52,470 nt of DNA from the NCBI GenBank assembly GCA_003049485.1, contig PYST01000287.1:1-52470 (forward strand), in the 5' to 3' direction. Numbering within the stretch: position 1 is the first letter of the stretch; each line of letters starts with the position of its first letter. Under the pieces are notes generated by a model. That model saw nothing but the letters and a program-made list of their open reading frames with translations, was not told where the DNA came from and did no database searches. Origin of the DNA: Ophioceras dolichostomum. Lineage: Eukaryota > Ascomycota > Sordariomycetes > Magnaporthales > Ophioceraceae. Position numbers and translations under genes: made by a program. Positions 1-11,401 of this stretch are shown piece by piece.

Positions 1-62
1 CGCTAGCACGTCCTATACCCCTCGGGAGGTCGGGCCTGGACAGCCCTCGGACGTTAAATAAA

Positions 63-86
63 CCATTACCATTACCATTACCATTG
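63..86. repeat. Hexanucleotide microsatellite (CATTAC)n
   Basis: Four consecutive copies of CATTAC are visible. The run is short and perfect. The unit is not the fungal telomere repeat TTAGGG, so this is not a telomere. Confidence 0.8.
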
Positions 87-330
87 CCTCAGCCGTCCAC
101 ATTGGCTAGTACGTGTGTCAAGATCGATAGCCTGATAACGTGAGGAACGGGAGGAAGCCAGCTCTAGTTTTGGAACGAGACTACTAAAGAGGGACTTGTC
201 CTCTAGATCTAGCTAGAGAATGTGATGCTCAGAAGAGCTCTATATATACACGAGTAAAGAACTATAGAATCTTCTAGAACTGTATTACAAATAGTAAAGG
301 CAGTTCTAGAAGAGACGAATTCTGACAAAT

Positions 331-371
331 GTGATAGAAGACGATAGAAGACAGTAGAAGCTGATAGAAGG
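331..371. repeat. Short imperfect tandem repeat, GATAGAAG unit
   Basis: Four nearly identical 10-11 base units built on GATAGAAG/AGTAGAAG follow each other in an AT-richer patch. Confidence 0.6.
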
Positions 372-725
372 CCATGTGGAATAGTGGAAGCGTATTGCCA
401 CAATAAGGTTCTCCATTCTTGACAACGTGCGACTGCCACACACTCCTTTTACAAAGGCAGGCGGGCATGCAACCATCTTTGGTGCAGACTCCTCTCATTG
501 TGCCATTTCCATTGGTGCCCGCTTTCCTCGGCAGTTATGACATAGCAAGTTACCGGCCAGTCCGTCGTGCAGAGAGAAAGCCAGACAGCCTGGAGTTGGT
601 GGTGGAGGGAAGAGGGGAAGGGGGCCGAGAAAGCGTTGTAGATAAACCTAGATTAAACGCATCTCAAGGTTCTAAGCCCCTCGACTGATCAAGTCACAGT
701 CGAACCGCTTTGGGCACAACCGACG

Positions 726-2259
726 ATGGCAGCTCTCTGCGCACAGTACAGCCCAAGCGACCAGGACACGCGGCGGTTCTGGGACCGCGAGCTGCAGCGC
801 GGACGGCCGAACGTGGAAGTTCCTGCTGGGTTCCCAAGAAGGCTCGAGTCCAAGCTGGCCTGGAAGGGGACTGATATCGAGGGTAACCATGCAGACTGGA
901 AGTTAGATCTTACAGAAGATGAGATATCTGCCATTGACGCCGCCCTCGCAGGCTTCGAAGGTGAGAGTCCGCAGTGTCGTCTTCTTCGAGACCCAGGGCT
1001 CACACCAAGCGGCGTCTCTATGCCATATCTTCGCAGCCAAGCACGAGGATCTCTCCTCCATCTCGGCCTCGACGTTCGTCTTGCCGCTGCCCTTTTCTCA
1101 GCGACTGAAGAAGTTGTCCGATCAGCTTTACAAAGGCGTCGGCTTCCAGATAATCCATGGGCTCGACCCAACCAGATACGACCCGAAGCAACGGATCACT
1201 GTGTACGCGGGCATTACTGCTCACGTCTGTCCGCAGCGAGGATTCGTTGATGTGTTCGGAAAGGGAGTCGTCGGTAGGTGAAGTCAGTCGGATGTATGGG
1301 GACTGCCACCCTCTTCGCCGTATACAACTGTTCAAGTGCTGACTGAGGGCAATCTGTCCGGCTAGCTCATGTGATCAACGCTCAAGCGGGCAACAAGGGG
1401 CCTGAGACCACCGCCCCTGCATTCAGCGATGGCCCACTGGTACGTGTCTTTTCCTTCGTCGAGAATAGAGCTGGGTCTGGGACAGACCCCAGTTGTTCCT
1501 AGAGTATCCGAGGTGCGAGTCTCGCTAACAGGGCCGCCGGGAATAGTCATTCCACACGGACAATTGCGAGATCATGGCCTTCTACTATTTGGACACGGCC
1601 TTGACTGGGGGTCGCACCATTCTAAGCAGCAGCTGGCAGACCTACAACGAGCTCGCGTTGTCACGTCCAGATGTGCTGCACACATTGACCGAGCCGTGCA
1701 CTCTGGATACGTAAGCCTGGCTCTCACAACCAGCAAGCCTGTCTTCGAGTTGACATGAGACCACTAACATAACGACCGACCCTCCACGCGCAGTTTCAAG
1801 CCTCACTCGCTACAGCCACCTCGTCGCGTTCGCCTCCTCCAGAAGCTTAACAACGACAAGGTGCCGGTTCTCTTCAGATTCTCTCGCTACCCATTCACGG
1901 GGTTCCAACGCGCACGGAGCCCTGGTGTGCCTCCGCCGACGCAGGCGCAGCTCGAGGCCGCCGACGCCATCCAGTTCTTCGCCATGAAGAACGCCATCAC
2001 GCTGCCGGTCGTGAAGGGCGATATGCTCCTCGTCAACGATATGGCTCTGTTCCACGCCCGCGAGGCCTTCGACGACGGCGGCGTGCCCCTCAAGCGACAC
2101 CTCATCAAGATGTACTTCAGAGATCCGGCGCAGGGGTGGGCCATCCCGCCGTCCGCGGATAGGGAATGGGGTCGGGCGTATGGCCCGAAGACTCAAGAGG
2201 AGGAATGGAAGGTCCTATACGAGACTGGGCTGGAAGAGCTTTCCATGTTGAATGGCTGA
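726..2259 (+). CDS. TauD/TfdA-family Fe(II)/2-oxoglutarate dioxygenase
   Basis: Predicted 391-aa clavaminate-synthase-like dioxygenase that would oxidise a small substrate using Fe(II) and 2-oxoglutarate. Five exons join in frame: 726-960, 1037-1273, 1366-1439, 1547-1710, 1794-2259, with GT-AG introns of 76-107 bp; the total (1176 nt) is divisible by three. The N-terminal LAWKG block, the GFQIIHGLD strand and, at the start of exon 4, FHTD (the HxD iron motif) are visible. Exon 5 has the distal histidine (MALFHAREAF) and the 2-oxoglutarate arginine region (KRHLIKMYFRDP). Length is normal for fungal members. The substrate cannot be told. Neighbours downstream are decayed MFS and GNAT genes, so it may be the survivor of a small cluster (inference). 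Confidence 0.85.
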
Positions 2260-2310
2260 ACGTCCGGAATACCGGGGGAGTGGGACACACTGCACCTTGA
2301 GGTGATTTTG

Positions 2311-2628
2311 ATGCGAAAATGGAAACTCTCGTCGACAATTCAGGTTCCTAGGACTAACAGAATGACATTGTACCTCGTTTACTTTTGCAGAAACAATTCA
2401 AATGCGGCCTCAACTCCAATTTCAACGCTGCTGGTGCTCAGAAGTGTGACGTGACCCCTAGCCGGGCAGGTGATGCCTGTTGCATTGTTACTGCGCTTGG
2501 TCCTTCAGGCACTGACTTGTTCGGCGTAAGGAAAGGGTACAGTACCATACGCAAGTGCAATATATGATATTGCTTTCGGTTCCTAACAGAGAGCTCTAGC
2601 TCTTGTGGAGGCTGTTGCTCACCCTTAG
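2311..2628 (+). CDS. Possible tiny spliced Cys-rich protein
   Basis: Weak candidate of 68 aa. Exons 2311-2343, 2391-2525 and 2590-2628 all join in phase 0. Intron 1 (47 bp) has a CTAAC element and a TTTTGCAG acceptor; intron 2 starts GTAAGG and ends CCTAACAG. The middle exon carries four cysteines including a CC pair (GDACCIVTA). There is no signal peptide in this reading, so it may instead be the tail of a longer or decayed gene. Function unknown. The splice signals are better than expected by chance, but no homology was recognised. Confidence 0.25.
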
Positions 2629-2918
2629 CGCTGGTCGATGAATGATGACATCAAGTTCCGCTTTGACTTACCGCTCCCCGTCCGCGCCGGGCCGCTCTGC
2701 CAAGGTGATTGTGCATGTTGTGATTGTCCGCTGACATTCACGTCCAGTAAAACCACCGCTCGTGCTTCGACGTCATGGAAGTCGCCATGGAAATTGCGTG
2801 GGAGGCGGTTTTGGCAAGCGGTGGCCACAGCGCTCGCAGCGGCGACTAGGACTTGGAGGACCGCGAAGAGGACTAACAATGACTGAGTAACGATTTCGGA
2901 TGAGGACGATTCCGCCAT
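2625..2918 (-). CDS. Possible small single-helix membrane protein
   Basis: The minus-strand frame from the ATG at 2918 begins MAESSSSEIVTQ and continues with a hydrophobic helix (LLVLFAVLQVLVAAASAVA) and a polar tail containing HGDFHDVEARA. The composition looks protein-like, but the plus strand is also open here. The 3' end may be spliced: a GTGAATG donor with a TTGGCAG acceptor lies inside the tail. It overlaps the last bases of the weak plus-strand candidate, so at most one of the two is likely real there. No family recognised. Confidence 0.3.
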   Translation of the reverse strand: MAESSSSEIVTQSLLVLFAVLQVLVAAASAVATACQNRLPRNFHGDFHDVEARAVVLLDVNVSGQSQHAQSPWQSGPARTGSGKSKRNLMSSFIDQR

Positions 2919-3678
2919 AGTGCTAGCGGTTACTTTCTTTCGTTTTGGATAAGACGGGAGACATGATGATGCCCGATCAATGATGAGGAGGTAGAACATT
3001 GCCCCTAGGTTTATAACAGTGTTGTGCCCACCCTGGCCGCTTCTGAAATACATTCTTCCCTCCAACAAGAGCTGGTAGTTGGTGCTCGTGCCCGCCCGGT
3101 TAGCAGTGCGAAATTTCTAGTCATCGGGACGGGAGAAATGAGGCAAAGCTTGATATAAGTATCTGTACGTAGGCACACATCTCCCCGCCTTTCCGAATTC
3201 TGGTTCTGGTATTCGGGACACCCTGGAACGTGTGCCCGACCGACGCATTTACGGTTCCGAGCGACTGTTGTAGAAGTCGGACACCATCATGGCGCGGCGC
3301 TCGACAGCTGTGCTCGGCCGAAAGCCTTTTTAGGGGTTCGGGGAGCGCTGAAATGCAGGGGTGGCAACAACCGCAAGGTACCTACGGAAGTAACTTTTTC
3401 GGGTCAGACCGATTGCCCAACCTGGACGACCCTCCCGATTGCCTAAATGGGGCTAGCTCCCTCTTTGTTGCGGCACGTGAGTCCGGGCTGCCACAGCGGA
3501 ATCACCTGCCCGACCACGAAGCTTCTGTATCGCCAATTTCCAAGCTTCATCATTCCACACCATCACTGCCTCATAAAAACGGCGGCACTGAGACGCTAGA
3601 GCCACTTACTTACTCCCTCCGACGCGGCTATCGACACCGCGTAGCTACGCCGCCTTTGCTTGAAAAACTGAGCTAGCA
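2919..3678. other. Intergenic, no gene seen
   Basis: A 148-codon open frame at 3230-3676 (+) has no recognisable motif and untypical composition. I treat it as chance. Nothing else noted. Confidence 0.4.
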
Positions 3679-6060
3679 TGGAAGCCCCGCCTTCTGACCC
3701 TGGTTGTGATGAGTCTGGGTGAGATGGCCCCCGGCCACAAGGCGAGACCGACTCGCTTCTTCGAGGCGGCGGCGAGCCTCAAGACCCCGATGAGCGACGG
3801 CAGGCTGTGGACGCGAAGAAGCGTGCCCTGATCTATCCCTTACCCGCTCTTCTTCTCTGGTAAGTCGGCTATCATGTTGGAATGGACTCTCCCTCTTGGA
3901 GAGCAAAAAACCTGATGATGCCCAACGCTGAACCTCAACAAGCCAGTTTGTGATCCGCTTCGACAGCAGCTACATGATCGGCAATTATTCTCGTCGTATT
4001 GGTAGGCCGCTCCATCGATTATCTGTTCTCTCAATTCCAGGTCATCTGCATTCTGACTTACCGACGTCTTATCACTGGATCAGCCGTCAAGCTCCACGAT
4101 TTCAAGAGTGCGAGATGGCTCGTCCTAGGCTTCCTTGTAACCGAGTCATCCTGTGCCCCTCTGGTAAGTCGATACCCCCGCGTCGGGACAGTAGCTCACA
4201 TTGTGCCAGATCCATTAACCCATCACTGCCGCACATCACACACAGTACGGACACGCGGCCCAAGTTTACAGTCATCGGGGTGTTGTCATGTTCGCAGCAA
4301 CGGTACTGGCTGCTGGCTTGCTCTTTTGGTAGGTAGATAGTGTGTTATCTTTCATTCGCCCGTATTCTGCTGCTTTTGAACTAATCTTCAACCTACTTGC
4401 CCTGCCCTAGCTCCATCTCCCGGACTCTCTGGCAGGTATCTCTGTCTCGGGTGGTCGTCGGAGCCGGTGTCTCTGGCGTCGAGCTCCTTGTGGTCATTGT
4501 GATCAACGGTGTGTATCAGCCATCCTTGTCGCCTCTGTTGTCCGAGAATCCAGCTAATGTGGTTTACTTGCGAGACCTGGTTCAACTCTACGAGCTACCA
4601 CTTTGGACAAGTGCGACTGTCGCTTGCGGTACAATAGGGCTGATGGTAAGCAGCCCAGTTGGCGCCACGCTTACTGATCGTTTTGGTTTTCGCTTGTAAG
4701 GCCGCGAGAGACCCATGCTTGATTCCTGGAAAGCCCGCTGAACTGACTCTCTTCCTTAGTACCTTTGGTCTCGAGTTTAGTGCTATGTCGGTGGCCATCA
4801 TCACGCTGTTCTTCACACTTCGTCTGCCGAAGTCGGAGGTGACGAAACCGGAGCACGCTGCTACCAGGCTCGAATATGTGTCCGCATTCCTTCTCCTGAC
4901 GGCTGTGGCAGTCCCATTATTAGCCCTCAATCTCGGAGGTGAGATTTTCGAGTGGGATCACCCCGTCGCATCACCATGTTGAGCCTCACGCCTATGCTCA
5001 TTGGTCTCTTCTATTACGTGGACACGCGATTCGCGAGGAGCCCTATCGTTCCAAAGAGGTTTACACGCAACGTAGACGTCGCCGTGGCGTTTGCATGCTC
5101 CCTTCCAATGAAGTTTGTCTTCGACCAGGTTGGTTATCGATCTGACAAGACCCCTTATGTTTGAGTTATGGTCGAGTAAGCTGACTCGACCCCTGAGCAG
5201 CTACGGTTCAGTCTAGGAACATATCTGGCAGCACGCTCAGCACGCTCATTTGGGACAGAATCTTCCAGCTCTGACTGGTCATTGACGTTTGCCTACTTTG
5301 GTCGTGTCATTGGGACCGTAGGCAGTGGCATCCTCATCAAGCGGTACCGCAAGTTCAGGCCACTCTTGCAGGCAAATATCAGCGTCGACATCGTAATTTA
5401 TTTGTTGTTATCTTTAGGCTGCATTCATGAGTACCCGTATTAAGCATCCAGCCCCAGGACAGGTCCCAGTGCCAGGGATGTCAGATCTAACAACCCCACC
5501 AATAGATCCCGAACAGCCCGCCTACGCACCTGCGATGGCTTTTATCGGTATTGCTGAAGGTTTTGCTGAAGGCTTGTGGCTTGTTGCAGTTCTGTCGAGA
5601 GTCACTACACAAGGTTCGCATAAGTCGTCCAGGTCCTAGCAGGGAAACTGCACTCTTTCTGAAATATTGCCTACCTAGATCAACCGCTGCTTTACGCCTT
5701 CTTTTCCCTCTCCATGAGTTTGAGCGGGGATCTCGGAATTGCTATCTCCCTTTCCGCGGAAAGCACTCTTGTCAGACTCAAGCTGCAGTCACAGCTGAGC
5801 GATTTGCTCAACGCCGATCAGGTCCGCTACACTTTGTTCCTTCATTTTTCAAAGCAGATTTCCGCAGTCTTGTGAAGCTGGCTCTCATACGTCCTCCCCC
5901 TGCTAGATCATCCGCAAAAGCCTCGAAGACTTGAGTTATATCCACGAGCTTCCCTCCCGAGTCCAAGCCACAATTCTCGACGCTCTCACATCGTCAACGG
6001 AAGCGGCATTCTGCATATTCCCCGGCCTTTTAGCCTCGTGTTTCTTTCCTTGCACTAACA
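3679..6060 (+). pseudogene. Decayed MFS transporter (DHA2/Vba-like)
   Basis: Exon-sized fragments of a 12-14 helix Major Facilitator run in order. They include an N-terminal DERRQAVDAKKRALIYP, then TLWQVSLSRVVVGAG, then a DLVQLYELPLW motif (family DLVPLRE), then a FTLRLPKSE linker. After these come LLLTAVAVPLLALNLGG with FEWDHP, then SPIVPKRF, FGRVIGTVGSGILIKRY, IGIAEGFAEGLWL and an IHELPSRVQATIL tail. Several introns still look intact, for example a GTGTGT donor near 4510 and a CTTCCTTAG acceptor before 4760. The reading frame breaks: an in-frame TGA at about 3718 after the first 14 codons, a one-base shift right after FEWDHPV (about 4970) and another near 5415-5425. The substrate is unknown; related proteins export drugs or move basic amino acids at vacuole or plasma membrane. 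Confidence 0.65.
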
Positions 6061-7661
6061 ACATTAGGTCTCTCTTGTTTGGTTCTGCTTCTTAGTCTCA
6101 TTTCGAGTTCTATATCACGGAGGTACCTCGGAACTCCGGGAGCCTGGCTTTTGTTTCGTGAATTACGAAGGACAAGAAAATATCGCCGGTATGTAACTTT
6201 TGTTTCAAGCCTTCTGAACCTGCTCGTAACCGAGGATTACATATAGCTCTAACTTAAAAAAAAGAGAAAAAACCTAACACAAACAACAAGACTATATCAA
6301 GTCTTTCTCGGTGAAAGCCAACATTTCTCCGATGTAGGCATATCATCCTCCCAGATCCCGAATAGCTGTTTAGTAGCACCAATACGTCTCAGTCTCGTAC
6401 ATGGACACATTCCTCAGATCTCGTTGTAGCGCATCTGTCGCCCTCATAAACCAAGAGCCACTCCATTCATACAAAATCAAGAGACTAAGAGATTCCGGAG
6501 GGTTACAAACACATTCTACTTGTTTTAACGCAAGACCTCATCTTTAATCTCGCGCAAGTCTCACGCTTGATCCTGAGAGAGGAAGCCATGGTGATCTCTT
6601 GGATCAGCTGCAGCTGGCGGGGAGACTCATCCCGTCATGCAGCACAAGGGCGTCACACACTCATGCTCCTTGGCTGCCATCCATTGCTGGAGCGCAAATG
6701 GAGTATTGCTGGAGCCTGGAAAAAAGAGATAAGAATGAGATGAGAAGGATGAGACATGTCTCAACGTGTGCTGAATATTTACACATAGGTACCTGGTAAG
6801 TCGTACGGAACCCACCTAGCCTGATGATAATGATGATGCTGAGATGACGGTGATGCACAACTGACCTGGGGCGGGTTTTCTGTCGAAAGGCAGCAAATCC
6901 ACCGCCCAGCAACAGCTGATGGACCCGACTGAGAGTGTGCCATCCTGCGCGTATCATCATTCGGCGCAGGCGGGGGTTTATTGGACTGAGCTCGAGTCGC
7001 ATCTGGATGCCGTTGGCATGAGGCCTCCATGACGAGGAAGTGAGTCATGGCTGGTGTTGCTGGGGCCAGCTGGCCCAACAGCTAGGATGCTCTCTTTCAC
7101 CTCCCTTGCCTCCTCGACCGGTCCACTGTTCCAGCTGGCCTGTGGGCTCGGCCACGTCGTCACATTCCGGCTTGGACAACAAAGTTGTGAAGGAACGTAT
7201 GGATCTCGTTGTCCTGTGGATGAGGCGGACCGGGAAACACAAAGCCCAAAAAAGCAATCGGCGAGGCGCATCTAGTCCTCGTTAGGCTTCACATGGTAGC
7301 CGTTGACTTTGGCTGCATGTGCTTCATTTCGTTGTTCTGTGTGATGAGGCGGCCTGGGAAGCGCGAAGCCCAAAAAGGCAATCGGCGAGTCGAGGCTAAG
7401 GGACGAGGACATGCTCGCCGGGCTTGAAATGTGCCGGATTTCGTTGTTTTGTGATGAGGCGGCCTTTCTACGTGACGAGGCATCCGCGTTTGGCTGAAAA
7501 TGGTAACCAGCGTGCATCACGCACTCTCCTATCGGCGAGCCAGCAGACAGAAATGCGCTCTGGGCCGTTTCATATATAAGTCAGCCCAAGACTCGACCGC
7601 CAGCTACCAACACACACTTTCTATTATCACACTGGCCCGAGACCCCTCAAATTTCTTCGTC
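6061..7661. other. Intergenic with repeats, no gene seen
   Basis: No coding region supported. Contains an A-rich patch (6255-6300) and, at 7206-7480, a three-copy imperfect direct repeat annotated separately. Confidence 0.5.
7206..7480. repeat. Three-copy imperfect direct repeat, 112-123 bp spacing
   Basis: Copies begin at 7206, 7329 and 7441. Each starts TCGTTGT(C/T)(C/T)TGT and continues GATGAGGCGG. Copies 1 and 2 share a further block, AAGCCCAAAAA.GCAATCGGCGAG; copy 3 diverges after GAGGCGGCCT. The copies differ by substitutions and small indels, so the array is old. No coding explanation was found. Confidence 0.75.
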
Positions 7662-8412
7662 ATGGAGGGAGGGTCGTAAGATCTTGCCGTTGCGCAAGGG
7701 TTCACAGTTCGCAGAGCCACCGCTGATGCCCTCGACGACCTGACCCGCATTCACATCGAAGGTTTTGCCGAAGAACTTTTCGTCCGCTATTGTTTCCCCC
7801 TCCGAGAAAAATTCCCCACGGAGCATTAGGATTGGACGCGGCAGAATTACTTGGATCAGCCAGAGAAATACGATGTCCTTGTGATTGAAGACGTCGTTGC
7901 CGCAAAGCCTGTCGGGCTCACCGCGTGGAATGTGGCGGTGTGAAGACCAGCGACAGGGCCAAGTACAGCGAACCGTCGTCCAGCTTTCTGCTCTTTGCTT
8001 TCCGTGCGCTAATTTGCTTTTCTGTTCGATTCTAGGCCCTCTTCTTGCCGACAGGCCAGATGCGAACAAGTAACGTTGCGTCGCTTTCAGCGAAAAGTCT
8101 GGCCAGCGTTTCCAAACGTGCTTTGGAAGATGGTTGGAAAGCCAGGTCAACTTGTCGTCTCTCGTGGTTCATCCCGACTTCCGGCGTCGCGGAGGAGGGA
8201 CCATGCTGGTAAAATGTGGAATAGGGTTCGCTGAAGAGAAATGCGGGGCGGTAACTTTGTGCGCGAGCCCCATGGGTCGACTGCTGTACGAGCATCTCGG
8301 GTTCGAGGCTGTCGCTACAGAGGTTGTTCAGGTCGAGGGCGAGGAGGAGACGCTGGAGAGCACCGCTATGGTGAAGCCCGCTGCGCCATGGACAACATGT
8401 CACACTAGTTGA
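7662..8412 (+). pseudogene. GNAT-family N-acetyltransferase, two nonsense codons
   Basis: Two exons (7662-7939 and 8091-8412) join across an intact GTGAAG...TTTCAG intron and would give about 199 aa. The fold is that of a GNAT acetyl-CoA-dependent acetyltransferase. The N-terminal FTVRRATADALDDLTRIH is followed by PEKYDVLVIED and VGLTAWNVAV. The acetyl-CoA loop is LVVHPDFRRRGGGTMLV, and the C-terminal YEHLGFEAV strand is present. In-frame stops interrupt exon 1 at codon 6 (TAA, 7677) and codon 56 (TAG, 7827). The second sits where relatives usually have tryptophan; TGG to TAG is a G-to-A change in a TpG context, as repeat-induced point mutation produces. Substrate unknown. Confidence 0.75.
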
Positions 8413-8705
8413 GGGGCTTCAATTTGGTCTCTCTGATCTCTCCGTTGCTTCATATCACGTGCTATATCACACGGTTTCTTGCTTGGCCGTTTTCAATCGG
8501 ACCAATTCCTCCGCCACGATTCTCCACATTTTCTCATCGATGGTGAGAAAGTCACGTGATGTCCACCGAAACGCAACGCTCTCACCGAATGAATCGACGC
8601 TCCAACCCTCACAGGCATAGCATTGAGGGCCGTATAGCTAAGACAGTTGCGGTACTTTGGCTTCTATCTGTAAGGCGCGGCGCTCAACTGGAGACAGAGG
8701 CCGCC

Positions 8706-9800
8706 ATGTCGGCGCCGAGGTCGCTCCGGCTGATCCGGATCTCGCGCCGCACCTCGAACCAACGGATGCAGACACCACAAGCCCTCCTCCGCCTCGTTCA
8801 CACCGGCGGCCACTGCGTTCCAATACCACCGTCATCCCCGAAATCATCATCACGCGCCGGCGCAAAACGTTCTTCTTTGGACCTGGACCTCGGACTGCGC
8901 CCCGTCGCTGCTGGTGGTAGTACCGGTCGTGCCAGCGCCCGCGCATTCTCGACGTCGAGTGCCTCGCTGCTCCCCCATCAGCCTCCTCCCCAGCAACCAC
9001 CATCGGGCGGAGGAGCCGGCGCGTCACATCAGCCATCACAAGGCGCCAGCGCCAGCGCCAGCTCCAACGGCCAACAATCCCACGGCCGCAGCCCACGCAA
9101 GCCCTCCTTCCACCTCTGGACTGCGATCTTCTTCGGCCTCGGCCTCGCATTCGGCGACAAAGTACGCGCCTTTCTCCTCCCTCCCCCACCACCCCAGCCC
9201 GGCTCGCCCGAGGACGAAGCACGGAAGGCCTCCATCCGCCAGCGGGCCTGCGAGCTCCCCCTCGTGCAATCCCTCCTCTCCCCCTCATCCCCCTACACGA
9301 CCTCGTGGGACGCCTACTCCTCCCTTCCCGCCTCCGCGCTCCCGCACCGCCTGACCACGGGGCCCCTGGGAACGTCCGCGGGCATCGGCGCGTTCCAGCG
9401 CGTGTTTTTGAACCGCGACACCGGCGAGACGCTGTCGGTCGTGTATTTAGGTCACGCGCTGGCCGGGTGGCCCGGCGTCGTGCACGGCGGCGCGTCGGCC
9501 ACGCTGCTGGACGAGGCGCTGGGGAGGACGGCGCTGGCGAGCCTGCCAGGCAGGACGGGGGTCACGGCGAACTTGGAGCTGAAGTACAGGAGGAAGGTGA
9601 AGTGCGGGAAGTTCTACGTGGTGAGGTGCAGGGTCTTGCCGGAGGAGGAGCTGGAGGAGGGGGAGAGGGGGAAAAGGGGGAGGAAGGTCTGGGTTAAGGG
9701 CTCGCTGGAGACGTTGAAGGGTAAGGTGTGCGTTGAGGCGAAGGGCCTGTTTGTGTCGCCGAGGGGGATTCAGTTGCGGAAGTTGGGGGAACAGTTTTGA
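8706..9800 (+). CDS. Hotdog-fold thioesterase-superfamily protein
   Basis: 364-aa product in one exon. The region after about residue 180 is a PaaI/4HBT-type hotdog domain: a GPLGTSAGIGAF strand, VYLGHALAGWPGVVHGG (the HGG-type active-site turn), the LLDEALGR helix and a LELKYRRKVKCG strand. The N-terminal third is Ser/Pro/Gln-rich with an arginine-rich start and RAFSTSSASLL, suggesting mitochondrial import. A hydrophobic helix (LWTAIFFGLGLAFG) precedes the domain, so the protein may be membrane-anchored. I chose the ATG at 8706 for its GCCGCC context; the frame stays open to an ATG at 8556 and another lies at 8767. Likely cleaves an acyl-CoA; the acyl substrate is unknown. Confidence 0.8.
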   Translation: MSAPRSLRLIRISRRTSNQRMQTPQALLRLVHTGGHCVPIPPSSPKSSSRAGAKRSSLDLDLGLRPVAAGGSTGRASARAFSTSSASLLPHQPPPQQPPSGGGAGASHQPSQGASASASSNGQQSHGRSPRKPSFHLWTAIFFGLGLAFGDKVRAFLLPPPPPQPGSPEDEARKASIRQRACELPLVQSLLSPSSPYTTSWDAYSSLPASALPHRLTTGPLGTSAGIGAFQRVFLNRDTGETLSVVYLGHALAGWPGVVHGGASATLLDEALGRTALASLPGRTGVTANLELKYRRKVKCGKFYVVRCRVLPEEELEEGERGKRGRKVWVKGSLETLKGKVCVEAKGLFVSPRGIQLRKLGEQF

Positions 9801-10443
9801 TGACGATGATGATGTTGATCGGAGCGAAGGGAAGGGAAGCGACTGTAGGGCTGTATTGAAGGATGGGAGGTAGACGGTGGATGAAAGGCGCATCGGCGGG
9901 CGTGGCGGGCGCTGTTCGGGAGGGATTCGAACCTCGTGAGTTTCATGGTCCATGTTGCTGATGGTTTGTACAGGCACATAGTATTACGTAGAGTCGGAGT
10001 GTCATGATTTGCCCCAGTACCTACTCGGTCGGTACCTGGGTAGCGAGCGTGGTGATACAGCACGGAGTGATAGACTTGATCTTTAGACTTGCTGTAGAGG
10101 GCAAAAGACAATTCGAATTATTATTAAAACAAAGGGTGCTGCTATATAAACTAGTAATTTCCAGGATTATCGAGGCATGTCAACGTTTTTTTTTCCCTCT
10201 TTTCTTTTTTTCTTTTTTCTCTCTCTTTTTTTTGTTACTCTTCTCGGCCTTCGCTTGCCTCGCTTTTTGCCTCCGCTCTCATCACCGCGGCCGCTGCCGC
10301 TTCTTCTGTCGCTGCTATCCAACGAAGATACTTTCTTTGGTACCTGTAAGGTCCCTAGTTTAAGTACCAGGTTGCTCCAAGAAGTTCAGACGCCAGGACG
10401 ATAATACAAAAACGGAGTGTCCCCAAACAGGACCGGGAAGAGG

Positions 10444-11116
<673 letters not shown>

Positions 11117-11149
11117 AGGAGCATTAAAGAGGGGGGGGAAAGAGAAAAC

Positions 11150-11286
11150 CTAGAAAAAAAACCGAAAAACAAGAACGAAAAATAAAAACGGCAACCATGG
11201 AAAAGAACCCGAAAAAGAACCCCGAAAAAGAAACCGGAACAAGAAACACGAAAAAGAAACCCGAAAAAATCCGAAAAAGAAAAAAT
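11150..11286. repeat. Degenerate A-rich minisatellite, about 12-bp unit
   Basis: Repeated variants of CCCGAAAAAGAA follow each other (clearest 11205-11285) just beyond the poly(A) run and before the CRY-DASH stop codon. Unit length varies from 10 to 13 bases. Confidence 0.7.
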
Positions 11287-11401
11287 GACAATTTTGGCTC
11301 CATTGGCTCCAAGAGGAGTACCGGAGAGTAATCTACTACTTCCCCTCGCCATCACTCTCGGCTATATCCTCCGAAGAGGACTCCTTGGACGCGGTCTCCT
11401 C

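Larger units (their letters stand above)
1..725. other. Intergenic, no gene seen
   Basis: No convincing coding region. It holds a four-copy CATTAC hexamer repeat near 63-86 and a roughly 10-bp GATAGAAG-type tandem repeat at about 331-371. Several short open frames overlap on both strands but none has splice signals or a recognisable motif. Confidence 0.5.

Noticed and set aside
3230..3676. 148-codon plus-strand open frame
   Set aside because: No motif, no splice context and no coding-like codon bias; likely chance.
9918..9990. Minus-strand GGTTCGAATCC resembling a tRNA B-box
   Set aside because: T-arm bases do not pair and no A-box lies at the right distance.
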